DNA of 7,320 nucleotides from Desulfurococcales archaeon (GCA_027083115.1 JALWQN010000119.1:6093-13412), one strand, 5' to 3'; positions 1 to 5,265 are shown, counted from the first letter of the stretch. Translations and numbers: made by a program. Notes: generated from the letters alone by a model not told the origin.

Positions 1-2
1 AA

Positions 3-194
3 TTGATCTGCATTAGATCATTCAAGGAATTCTACGATCCTTTCGTAATAATGCATGAATTCTACCATCACCTTAGGTTTTATAGAGGTAAACATAGGGG
101 CACTGAGAGAGGAGCAAACGAGTACGCAACGAACTCTATTAAGGATTACCTACAGGCAATAGCCACAAGATGCAAAATTGAGGATAACCTCTAA
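3..194 (+). CDS. HExxH zinc metallopeptidase-like protein, 5'-truncated
   Basis: Only the C-terminal 63 or so residues are in the window. The reading frame is open to the left edge, so the apparent TTG start at base 3 is probably internal. The visible part carries a zincin motif, HEFYHH (first His at residue 18 of this fragment). After it comes ERGANEYA, where E35 or E40 could be the third zinc ligand. This HExxH then ExxAxxYA arrangement resembles small M78/ImmA-like and other minimal gluzincins. In those families the two His and the downstream Glu bind zinc and the Glu of HExxH is catalytic. The protein ends about 20 residues after the ligand region, so it is short or has its other domains upstream. 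The stop lies 47 nt before folP on the same strand, but no functional link is evident. The metallopeptidase fold is fairly likely; the substrate is unknown. Confidence 0.6.
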   Translation: MICIRSFKEFYDPFVIMHEFYHHLRFYRGKHRGTERGANEYATNSIKDYLQAIATRCKIEDNL

Positions 195-241
195 ATCAAT
201 AATTATTTAGATCAACCAATATTTGTGTTTGGTCAGAAGCT

Positions 242-1123
242 ATGGGACAGGAAATTGTAGGTGTGCTTAATGAACTTAAGGTGGGAGATAAGTACCCTGT
301 AAGATTAATGGGTGTTATTAATGTATCTCCTGAATCCTTCTATAAGCGATCAGTTAAGATAGGAAAGGATGAATTAATTGATGAAGCCATAAAGCAACTT
401 AGGGAGGGAGCCTCAATAATCGATATTGGAGGGAAGTCAACAGCCCCCTACCTAAACACTGAAATCCCTTTAAGAGAGGAAATTAGGAGGGTTGTTTGGG
501 CAATTAAGTCATTGCGTGAGGCCGGAATTAAGGCCCTTGTATCAGTCGATACTACTAGCTCTAAGGTGGCTGAAGAGGCAATCAAGGCTGGAGCTAACAT
601 AGTTAATGACGTTTCAGGTCTAAAGAGCGATCCGAGAATGCCTTATGTAATCAAGGAGTATGAGGTACCAGTTATTGTTGCTGCCCACCCCACAGGAAGT
701 GTTGAGGGATGTGATCCCGTGAAGGCAATTACTGCAGCCCTCAAAGAGAGCCTTGAGCTAGCTAATTCTTCTAGAATACCTACTGAAAAAATAGTTATCG
801 ATCCAGCAATAGGCTTCATAAGACCTAAAAATCCGCCTTGGTATGTTTGGGATTCAACAGTAATAAGTAGGCTTTGGGAATTGAGGACTTTAGGAAGACC
901 TATTCTTGTAGGTATCTCAAGAAAATCTTTTCTAGGAGTCATAATAGGCAAGAAAAAACCAGAAGAGAGACTTTTAGCTTCGTTAGCAGCAACAGCTATA
1001 GCAGTATATAACGGGGCCCACATTGTGAGGACGCACGACATAAGAGAAACGCTTGAAGCTATCAAAATTGCTGAATTCATTAAGAAATTTAGGGGTGAAG
1101 AAATTAGCTTACTAGGTTCTTAA
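242..1123 (+). CDS. folP: Dihydropteroate synthase, archaeal type
   Basis: This is a 293-aa TIM-barrel pterin-binding enzyme. The family condenses 6-hydroxymethyl-dihydropterin pyrophosphate with p-aminobenzoate; in some archaea a ribosylated arylamine on the way to methanopterin-type cofactors may be used instead. All family signatures occur in order: MGVINVSPESF (about residue 23), IIDIGGKSTAP (about 59), SVDT (about 101), NDVSGL (about 121), IDPAIGF (about 186), GISRKSFLG (about 224) and RTHDIRETLEA near the C-terminus. The Asn, Asp, Lys and His residues used for pterin and phosphate binding are therefore present. The usual GGESTRPG loop reads GGKSTAP, with Lys for Glu and Ala for Arg, which may reflect a different arylamine. 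ATG at 242 fits the N-terminal length of archaeal homologues. It is preceded by only a weak SD-like GGTCAG (231-236) and an AT-rich TATA-like stretch near 200-210. The 3' end overlaps the convergent glycosyltransferase gene by 20 bp. The family is certain; the exact substrate is not. Confidence 0.93.
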   Translation: MGQEIVGVLNELKVGDKYPVRLMGVINVSPESFYKRSVKIGKDELIDEAIKQLREGASIIDIGGKSTAPYLNTEIPLREEIRRVVWAIKSLREAGIKALVSVDTTSSKVAEEAIKAGANIVNDVSGLKSDPRMPYVIKEYEVPVIVAAHPTGSVEGCDPVKAITAALKESLELANSSRIPTEKIVIDPAIGFIRPKNPPWYVWDSTVISRLWELRTLGRPILVGISRKSFLGVIIGKKKPEERLLASLAATAIAVYNGAHIVRTHDIRETLEAIKIAEFIKKFRGEEISLLGS

Positions 1124-2303
1124 GATATTCTGCGGCTCTCTTGTAGCCTTCGCAATCGCTAGGCATTTTCTTTAAGGGTACAGCCGGCCTCATCACTTTG
1201 CCTTTAATGATCTTGGTTAGCTCCTTAACCCCAACGTTCTCTTCAACAACCTCAAAAAGTTTGGGGAACCTTTTTGAGGCCTCCTTAGAAATATGTTCGT
1301 GCTCCATATGATTTTTTATTGGTATAAGGACAGCACCAAAAGTTCTCTGGGGGAGGCACTCCAGATCTGCCACAGTTGTTCTGCCGGGTCTAACAATAAA
1401 TAAGTCGCCAGCCATATAATAGGTAGTTAAACTCTTTAATGCCTTATGAAGAATTAGCCATTCAGGAGTTTCTTTTATAAATCGTAAGTCCATCCTTGGG
1501 CCCGATATAATCGCGAGCTTAATGTCAAGTTTGCTGTTTTCCCTAATATTTTTCACGGCCTCAAACACCTTACGGAGCATAAATTCCCCTTTGGCTGACG
1601 TACCCCCAACAGATGAAACGATCAAGTACTCCTCCTCCCCAATACCTAATGCTTCCCTTGCTTCCTTAACTGATGGCAACTCCTCAGTTAAATAGCTCGT
1701 GCATAAGCCAGCAATAAACATGTTCCTCTTGATCCAGTTTCTAACGTAATCCCCAAATACATAGTACCACCTCCCTCTAGGTGCTTCATAAATTGTATTC
1801 ATGAATATTTTATGTTTGAATTTAGGGAAGCTATTCTTGAAGTACTTATTGAGAATTAAGCTAAGCAAATGACCCTTTATTCCACCCCCATAAGGCATTT
1901 GCACTAAGTCGCTCCCAAAAACAATACCCTCCTTTAACTCCTGAGGTGCGGAAAGCATAAGCTCCCAGAACTCATCAGCAAACACCAAATCATATGCCTC
2001 CAAATCCAGTAATTCCTTAACGATCACGTAATTTCTTTTTAACCAACTCAAGTAATTTCTTAGCATCCTAATATTGTAGCCATGCTCGTTGAAAACTCCT
2101 TCAATCGCATTGGAGAAGCTGCTTAAGCCATTAGAGCATGAAAGAACTCTCTCCCCCCACATCCTTAAATGAGTTAATGCAGGTTCAGCACTACACCACT
2201 CGATCTTTAATTTAGGTATAATTTTCCTGAGAAATCTCGCTATAGATTCATCCCTAGTAACATGACCTAAGCCCACATGCGATGGAAGAAATAAGGCTCT
2301 CAT
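1104..2303 (-). CDS. MurG-like GT-B fold glycosyltransferase
   Basis: This 399-aa protein resembles the MurG/UDP-sugar transferase superfamily (GT28/GT1 style), which moves a nucleotide-activated sugar to a lipid, protein or small-molecule acceptor. The N-terminal Rossmann half opens with the glycine-rich GLGHVTR (residues 11-17), a hallmark of MurG-like acceptor domains. The C-terminal half begins near residue 227 with a beta strand and the glycine loop SSVGGTSAKGE (230-240). Next comes the donor-binding signature, VRPGRTTVADLE (304-315) and LIPIKNHMEHEH (326-337), parallel to the SRxGxxTxxEL...P...HQ region of MurG. No signal peptide or obvious membrane segment is visible, so a cytoplasmic or peripheral membrane location is inferred. 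It lies 49 nt downstream of the AIM24-family gene on the same strand, probably one transcript. The ATG at 2303 has no strong SD. The fold is confident; donor and acceptor sugars cannot be read from sequence. Confidence 0.8.
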   Translation of the reverse strand: MRALFLPSHVGLGHVTRDESIARFLRKIIPKLKIEWCSAEPALTHLRMWGERVLSCSNGLSSFSNAIEGVFNEHGYNIRMLRNYLSWLKRNYVIVKELLDLEAYDLVFADEFWELMLSAPQELKEGIVFGSDLVQMPYGGGIKGHLLSLILNKYFKNSFPKFKHKIFMNTIYEAPRGRWYYVFGDYVRNWIKRNMFIAGLCTSYLTEELPSVKEAREALGIGEEEYLIVSSVGGTSAKGEFMLRKVFEAVKNIRENSKLDIKLAIISGPRMDLRFIKETPEWLILHKALKSLTTYYMAGDLFIVRPGRTTVADLECLPQRTFGAVLIPIKNHMEHEHISKEASKRFPKLFEVVEENVGVKELTKIIKGKVMRPAVPLKKMPSDCEGYKRAAEYLKNLVS

Positions 2304-2352
2304 AAAAATCCCTAAATGCTATGAAGGTCTGGAAATCTAAAAATAAGCGAGA

Positions 2353-3024
2353 TTACTTAATTAACCTCCTTATTGCAGCAGTGAATGCCGACATAGATCT
2401 AGTCTGCACGAAAATCTCTCCAGGTCCAGAGATATCTACAACAATGCCTTCTCCACCAAGTAGGAAGGACTTCATCCCTCCAAATTTCCTTACGTGCCAA
2501 CTCATTCCCGACTCGAGAGCTACTATATGGAAGTTATCGATAATAACCCTATCACCCGGTCCTAACCTATATTTTTCTATTCCTCCGAAAGCATTAACCC
2601 ATACACCACCCTGTCCTTCAAGCTTTAACCACACCAGTCCTCCTCCTCCAGCAAACATGCCTCTGAATCCCTTCCACGCAGTCGTTAACCTTACGTCACC
2701 CTGATGGGCTAAGTAACCGAAGTCTTGAACGATGTAGCTACTGTTTTCGAGCTCTAAGTAGCTTATGTCGCCAGGAATTGAGGGAGCTAACCATACTTCT
2801 GAGGGGCCTTGAGCCCTATACGTATTAATGAATAGAGACTCCCCACCAGCTATAGCTCTTTTCAATGCTGAAGCTACCCCACCAGTATGTGTCTTTATTG
2901 ATACTGAACCCTTCATAAGAACCATGGCTCCGGGTTCCGAGCTGACCTCCTCACCAGGATTCAACTTGACTTTCAGTATAGAGTAAGAAGGCGATTTAGT
3001 GATCTCCCAGTCCATTTTATACAC
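2353..3024 (-). CDS. AIM24 / TIGR00266 family protein
   Basis: This 223-aa protein belongs to the AIM24 (TIGR00266, former DUF124) family, all-beta proteins found in archaea, bacteria and mitochondria. The biochemical role is unclear; yeast Aim24 affects inner-membrane organisation. Typical landmarks are SSEPGAMVLMKGSV (28-41), a Gly-rich TGGVASALKRAIAGGESLF (47-65), LAPSIPGDI (79-87), FAGGGGLVWLKLEGQGGVW (114-132), RLGPGDRVIIDN (153-164) and FLLGGEGIVVDISGPGEIF (187-205). Length is normal and no motif is missing. The GTG at 3024 is placed where a transcript from the TATA element at 3046-3053 should begin, suggesting a leaderless start. The ATG at 3015 (MDWEITK) is a reasonable alternative three codons in. 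The gene is divergent from moaE and followed by the glycosyltransferase gene, so the pair may act together at the envelope; that is inference. Confidence 0.88.
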   Translation of the reverse strand: MYKMDWEITKSPSYSILKVKLNPGEEVSSEPGAMVLMKGSVSIKTHTGGVASALKRAIAGGESLFINTYRAQGPSEVWLAPSIPGDISYLELENSSYIVQDFGYLAHQGDVRLTTAWKGFRGMFAGGGGLVWLKLEGQGGVWVNAFGGIEKYRLGPGDRVIIDNFHIVALESGMSWHVRKFGGMKSFLLGGEGIVVDISGPGEIFVQTRSMSAFTAAIRRLIK

Positions 3025-3045
3025 TACTAAATTTGACGAGTTATG

Positions 3046-3060
3046 CTTTTAAACTTAACT
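3046..3060 (-). promoter_or_regulatory. Core promoter of the AIM24-glycosyltransferase unit
   Basis: Read on the minus strand the site is AGTTAAGTTTAAAAG. TTTAAAAG is a good archaeal TATA box, and AGTTAAGT sits where a TFB recognition element belongs. The TATA centre is about 26 nt from the GTG at 3024, so the message would begin at or within a few bases of the start codon. It is one half of a divergent promoter region shared with moaE. Confidence 0.6.
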
Positions 3061-3082
3061 TTGCTAATTCGATAATTGACGT

Positions 3083-3096
3083 AGTTAAGTATATAC
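3083..3096 (+). promoter_or_regulatory. Core promoter of moaE
   Basis: AGTTAAGTATATAC holds a TATA-like AGTATATA preceded by the same AGTTAAGT word that precedes the divergent TATA box. The distance to the GTG start (3122) is about 30 nt, so transcription should start at or just before the codon, giving a leaderless or nearly leaderless mRNA. This explains the lack of a properly spaced SD upstream of moaE. Confidence 0.6.
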
Positions 3097-3121
3097 ACCT
3101 GTTTTAATTATGTAGGTAGAG

Positions 3122-3574
3122 GTGCCGAAATTGATTAAAGGTTTCATCTCCGAAGGAGACTTAAGCGTGGATGATTTGGTGAAGCTACTGATAAAGCCTT
3201 CCTATAAGGAAGGCTGTGGAGCGATCGTTAGTTACGTTGGCTTCGTTAAAGCAGTTGTCGATGGTAAAAAAGTTACTCATGTCCTGTACGAACCAGGAGA
3301 AAATGCTGATGAGGAATTAACTAGGATAGCTACTGAGATAGCCACGAAGTACGGGCTTCATGACGTAATAATCGCTCATAAGGAAGGTGCTCTCAAACCG
3401 GGTGATACAGTTTCCTACATAATAGTTTCAGCCTGCGATCGCTCTACAGCCTTCAGAGCTGCTGAGGAAGCCATAAATAAGGTTAAGTCGGAGGCACCCA
3501 TAAGGAAGGTTGAGAGGAGAGAGGATGGCCATTTTCTAGTCCTCCCAAATGGAGAGCGTAAACCGCTTAAGTAA
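3122..3574 (+). CDS. moaE: Molybdopterin synthase catalytic subunit MoaE
   Basis: This 150-aa protein is the large subunit of molybdopterin synthase. With the thiocarboxylated small subunit MoaD, it converts cyclic pyranopterin monophosphate to molybdopterin in the cytoplasm. Family motifs are GCGAIVSYVGFVK (31-43), a beta strand VTHVLYEP (51-58), IIAHKEGALKPGDTV (83-97), ACDRSTAFRAAEEAI (104-118) and VKSEAPIRKVE (121-131). The two catalytic lysines of E. coli MoaE (K119, K126) correspond to K122 and K129, and E128 to E131. Two substrate-pocket positions differ: the usual HR pair reads DR (106-107) and the Arg of GxVR reads Lys (43). Both keep polarity but are worth noting. GTG at 3122 is the first possible start, since TAG occurs three codons upstream. 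No moaD gene is next to it, so the partner must lie elsewhere. The stop codon lies inside a terminator-like hairpin. Confidence 0.92.
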   Translation: MPKLIKGFISEGDLSVDDLVKLLIKPSYKEGCGAIVSYVGFVKAVVDGKKVTHVLYEPGENADEELTRIATEIATKYGLHDVIIAHKEGALKPGDTVSYIIVSACDRSTAFRAAEEAINKVKSEAPIRKVERREDGHFLVLPNGERKPLK

Positions 3575-3584
3575 GCGGTTTTTA
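3560..3584 (+). terminator. Hairpin plus T-run at the moaE stop codon
   Basis: A perfect 9-bp inverted repeat, AAACCGCTT (3560-3568) and AAGCGGTTT (3573-3581), has a 4-nt loop and is followed by a T-rich run (TTTTTA, 3579-3584). The TAA stop of moaE (3572-3574) lies in the loop and right arm. It looks like a bacterial intrinsic terminator. Archaeal RNA polymerase mainly needs the T-tract, so the hairpin could instead protect the mRNA 3' end. Confidence 0.55.
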
Positions 3585-3607
3585 TTCATTGACCCAAACA
3601 TAATTCC

Positions 3608-3618
3608 CTAAATATATT
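3608..3618 (+). promoter_or_regulatory. Possible TATA element of the YbjQ-family gene
   Basis: CTAAATATATT is the best TATA-like stretch between the moaE terminator and the YbjQ-family gene. It predicts a start near 3640 and a leader of about 40 nt containing the SD. It lies between the arms of an 8-bp inverted repeat, TTCATTGA (3585-3592) and TCAATGAA (3622-3629). A second AT-rich candidate, ATAAAATAATA (about 3629-3640), would also fit. Confidence 0.3.
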
Positions 3619-3664
3619 ACTTCAATGAAATAAAATAATAACCTCTGCCCCAATAATTAATTAC

Positions 3665-3670
3665 GGTGAG
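3665..3670 (+). promoter_or_regulatory. Shine-Dalgarno site that fixes the TTG start of the YbjQ-family gene
   Basis: GGTGAG matches five bases of the archaeal SD core GGTGAT. It sits 7 nt before the TTG at 3678, and nearby ATG (3685) and GTG (3682) triplets are out of frame. This supports a TTG initiation codon. Confidence 0.6.
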
Positions 3671-3677
3671 AAACTAA

Positions 3678-4016
3678 TTGAGTGATGAAATTCTTGTTGT
3701 TACTACGGAATCAATACCTGGTTATAAAGTCAAGAAGGTCTTGGGTGTTGTTAGCGGTAGCGTGGTGAGAGCTAGGCACATTGGTAAGGACATACTTGCT
3801 TCATTCAGGAACATCACTGGTGGAGAAATAAAGGAATACACTGAGTTACTTGCGCAATCAAGAGATGAAGCCCTCAGAAGAATGCTTAAGAAGGCTAAGG
3901 AATTAGGTGCTAACGCAATTCTTGGCGTTAGGTTCGGTACTTCGTCCGTGGCTCAAGGAGCTGCTGAAGTATTTGCTTACGGCACTGCAGCTGTGGTGGA
4001 AAAAGAGATAGAGTAA
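3678..4016 (+). CDS. YbjQ / UPF0145 family protein
   Basis: This 112-aa protein matches the YbjQ (UPF0145, former DUF74) family, small proteins that assemble as pentamer-like rings; some are annotated as heavy-metal-binding domains. Their physiological role is unsettled. Visible family features are the N-terminal strand ILVVTTESIPGYKVKKVLGVVSGSVVRA, given here only as residues 5-32, with its conserved GVVxG. Then come DILASFRNITGGEIKEYTEL (38-57), a central helix with AREEA-like SRDEALRRMLKKAKELGANA (61-80), and the terminal sheet IxGVRFGTSS...YGTAAVV (81-107). The length is typical of the family (E. coli YbjQ is 107 aa). It starts at TTG with a well-placed SD. The convergent SDR gene ends only 7 nt beyond its stop codon. 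It lacks Cys and has only one His, so a metal-thiol role is not supported by this sequence. Confidence 0.88.
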   Translation: MSDEILVVTTESIPGYKVKKVLGVVSGSVVRARHIGKDILASFRNITGGEIKEYTELLAQSRDEALRRMLKKAKELGANAILGVRFGTSSVAQGAAEVFAYGTAAVVEKEIE

Positions 4017-4023
4017 TGTGATT

Positions 4024-4773
4024 TTAGCAGGTTAGCCTACCACCGTTAACCGAAAGCACTTCACCAGTAATGAACCTTGAGTCCTCATTAGCGAGGAAGT
4101 ATATGGCGTTAGCTATGTCTTCAGGCCTAGCTATGTCGTGAAGGGAATGTAATGATTTAACTCTTTCTCTTTTTTCTTCAGTATTGATGAACTCCCTAAC
4201 CATGTCCGTCTCCACAAATGAGGGCGCCACAGCATTAACCCTTATTCCTTTAGGACCTAACTCAACAGCTAACCTTCTAGTAAAACCAATTACTCCTGCC
4301 TTAGACGCACAGTAAGCAACGGAAGCCACAGCATTACCTGTCTGACCAGCTAATGAAGCAACATTAACTATTGAAGCCCTACCAGCTTTCCTCAGTAGCG
4401 GTAAAAATGCTTTAGTCACTAAATAAACGCCTGTAAGATTAACCCTAATAATGGAGTTCCACTCATCAATAGTTATGTCGTCAAATCTATTGACCGATAT
4501 TATTCCTGCATTATTAACCAAAACATTAAGGTAAGGTATCCTTGAACTAAAGAACTTAAGGCCTTCAGAAACACTTTCAGGAGACCCAACATCCATTCGT
4601 GTAAAAAATGCCTTAACACCCATACTCTCTAAAAGCCCAGCTAATTCCTCAGCCTCCTTAACTCTAGAGTAATATGTGAAGCAAATATTGTATCCCTTCC
4701 TCCCAAACCTGATTGCTGTAGCCCTGCCTATTCCTCTATCACCCCCAGTAATTAGTACGTACATAACACTCAT
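4024..4773 (-). CDS. Short-chain dehydrogenase/reductase (FabG-like)
   Basis: This 249-aa classical SDR is an NAD(P)(H)-dependent oxidoreductase acting on alcohol or keto groups. It contains the dinucleotide loop TGGDRGIG (residues 9-16), NNAG (87-90), the active-site Asn in VNLTG (N112), the catalytic Ser in NVASLAG (S140), and YCASK with Y154 and K158. It also has a canonical C-terminal GEVLSVNGG. The segment after the second strand, TYYSRVKEAEEL, resembles FabG-type enzymes and favours NADP(H). The closest general match is 3-oxoacyl-ACP reductase, but most archaea lack type II fatty acid synthesis, so a polyol, sugar or ketone substrate is more likely. The frame is open to a TTG at 4803, ten codons upstream, but I chose ATG 4773. 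A GGTGAT SD lies 7 nt before it and the resulting N-terminus, MSVMYVLITGG, is standard for SDRs. It is alone on its strand here. Confidence 0.88.
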   Translation of the reverse strand: MSVMYVLITGGDRGIGRATAIRFGRKGYNICFTYYSRVKEAEELAGLLESMGVKAFFTRMDVGSPESVSEGLKFFSSRIPYLNVLVNNAGIISVNRFDDITIDEWNSIIRVNLTGVYLVTKAFLPLLRKAGRASIVNVASLAGQTGNAVASVAYCASKAGVIGFTRRLAVELGPKGIRVNAVAPSFVETDMVREFINTEEKRERVKSLHSLHDIARPEDIANAIYFLANEDSRFITGEVLSVNGGRLTC

Positions 4774-4780
4774 TACAACT

Positions 4781-4786
4781 ATCACC
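4781..4786 (-). promoter_or_regulatory. Shine-Dalgarno site of the SDR gene
   Basis: The minus strand reads GGTGAT, a full match to the core of the archaeal SD sequence, 7 nt before the ATG at 4773. It lies inside the longer open frame that begins at 4803, which argues that the extra ten residues (a hydrophobic, Met/Val-rich stretch) are not translated. Confidence 0.65.
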
Positions 4787-4805
4787 ATTATATAACTTAG
4801 CAAGC

Positions 4806-4817
4806 AAATATTTTATC
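4806..4817 (-). promoter_or_regulatory. Possible TATA element of the SDR gene
   Basis: The minus strand reads GATAAAATATTT. A start about 26 nt downstream would be near 4786, just at the SD. A second AT-rich stretch, AGTTATATAA (about 4789-4798), would put the start inside the gene and is less likely. The box overlaps one copy of the repeated word AAGCAAATA. Confidence 0.35.
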
Positions 4818-5081
4818 ATTCATTATCCTTAGTTACTTTAACGTTTGATAAAATTCATTAGGTTTTTATATTTTCGCAGAAAGCAAATAAGAAAGCAAAT
4901 ATTGTGGCAAAACATTATTATTGGTTTGGATCTCTAGGGGAAATTAGAGAGAATGATATAATGAGTAAGAAGAAACTCGTTCTAGTGAGGTAAGAAAAAT
5001 TTCCTCATATATGCTTCTAGCCTAGCAGTGATGGGAGTGGAAAATTCATGAATAGATAAAGCAATAACTCATTAGTCAAGC

Positions 5082-5261
5082 ATGAAGTTCTCGTACCAAC
5101 AAATAATTCACCTTATTTGCTCGCTAAACTCGGTGTTACTTTCCTTAAAACTCTTGATAAAGTCCAATAAACTAGTTATGGACTTTTTCAGGAATGAATC
5201 CCTGACATTAAAGTTAAGGAAGGATATACAAAATTTATATGCTTATCTTATAAGAGAATAA
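5082..5261 (+). CDS. Doubtful 59-codon ORF just upstream of the PUA/EVE-like gene
   Basis: An ATG-initiated frame of 59 codons ends 4 nt before the ATG at 5266. The predicted peptide is Leu/Ile/Lys/Ser-rich and would be largely helical, with no recognised motif. Against it being a gene: it has no SD and only a weak upstream TATA-like stretch. Its plus strand is pyrimidine-rich in the first half. Only seven codons start with G, and there is one Ala and no Gly, unlike every neighbouring gene. It also contains the TATA box of the next gene and a terminator-like hairpin. If real, it would be a small protein translationally linked to the downstream gene; more likely it is a chance frame. Confidence 0.2.
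   Translation: MKFSYQQIIHLICSLNSVLLSLKLLIKSNKLVMDFFRNESLTLKLRKDIQNLYAYLIRE
5159..5188 (+). terminator. Terminator-like hairpin in the 460-bp gap
   Basis: AAAGTCCA (5159-5166) pairs with TGGACTTT (5179-5186). After a one-base bulge, TAA (5168-5170) pairs with TTA (5176-5178) around a 5-nt loop, and the right arm runs into a T-tract ending at 5188. No gene on this strand ends just upstream, so it could end a non-coding transcript, act as an attenuator, or be a leftover of a lost gene. Confidence 0.35.
5229..5241 (+). promoter_or_regulatory. TATA element of the PUA/EVE-like gene
   Basis: The AT-rich stretch CAAAATTTATATG contains TTTATAT, a strong archaeal TATA box. Its centre is about 28 nt upstream of the ATG at 5266, predicting a transcript with a leader of only a few nucleotides. 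This agrees with the absence of an SD before that ATG. Confidence 0.55.
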
Positions 5262-5265
5262 GTGA

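Larger units (their letters stand above)
4804..5265. other. 460-bp AT-rich intergenic gap, possibly a decayed gene region
   Basis: This gap between the divergent SDR and PUA/EVE-like genes contains no convincing gene, tRNA or C/D-box RNA (no TGATGA box was found on either strand). It contains: (a) repeated AAGCAAATA at 4802-4810, 4881-4889 and 4893-4901, with an inverted copy of its core at 5113-5121; (b) a purine-rich plus strand in the first half, with broken coding-like frames at 4862-4993 and 4989-5051 in different phases; (c) a pyrimidine-rich plus strand in 5085-5190, with a start-less open frame on the minus strand at 5108-5242; (d) small hairpins at 4931-4950 and 4986-5007 and a terminator-like one at 5159-5188. 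The layout fits a region of gene decay plus two flanking promoters. Confidence 0.5.

Noticed and set aside
190..211. 7-bp inverted repeat TCTAAAT/ATTTAGA at the end of the first gene
   Set aside because: It is entirely AT-rich with no T-run after it; expected by chance and not a credible terminator.
643..1080. 145-codon frame on the minus strand
   Set aside because: It lies wholly within folP on the opposite strand, and folP shows all family motifs; the frame encodes no recognisable protein.
2321..2704. 127-codon plus-strand frame
   Set aside because: It is antisense to the AIM24-family gene, and its Pro/Ser-rich translation is typical of a shadow frame.
3585..3629. 8-bp inverted repeat TTCATTGA/TCAATGAA around a TATA-like stretch
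   Set aside because: It could be an operator, but a single 8-bp match in about 100 bp of AT-rich DNA is not rare enough to claim; mentioned only in the promoter entry.
4774..4803. Ten-residue N-terminal extension of the SDR protein
   Set aside because: A GGTGAT SD lies inside the extension 7 nt before the ATG at 4773, and SDRs start just before the first beta strand.
4904..4993. 29-codon GTG-initiated peptide in the 460-bp gap
   Set aside because: It has no SD and no recognisable motif, and it ends in a phase-shifted open frame; kept only as part of the possible relic.
5108..5242. 44-codon minus-strand open frame with gene-like composition
   Set aside because: It has no ATG or GTG start and only an internal TTG, and it lies in the promoter region of the next gene; it may be a remnant but cannot be called a gene.
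4804..5265. tRNA, C/D-box RNA or CRISPR repeat in the long gap
   Set aside because: There is no T-loop GTTCRANNC motif, no TGATGA/CTGA box pair, and no regularly spaced repeat of 24 nt or more.
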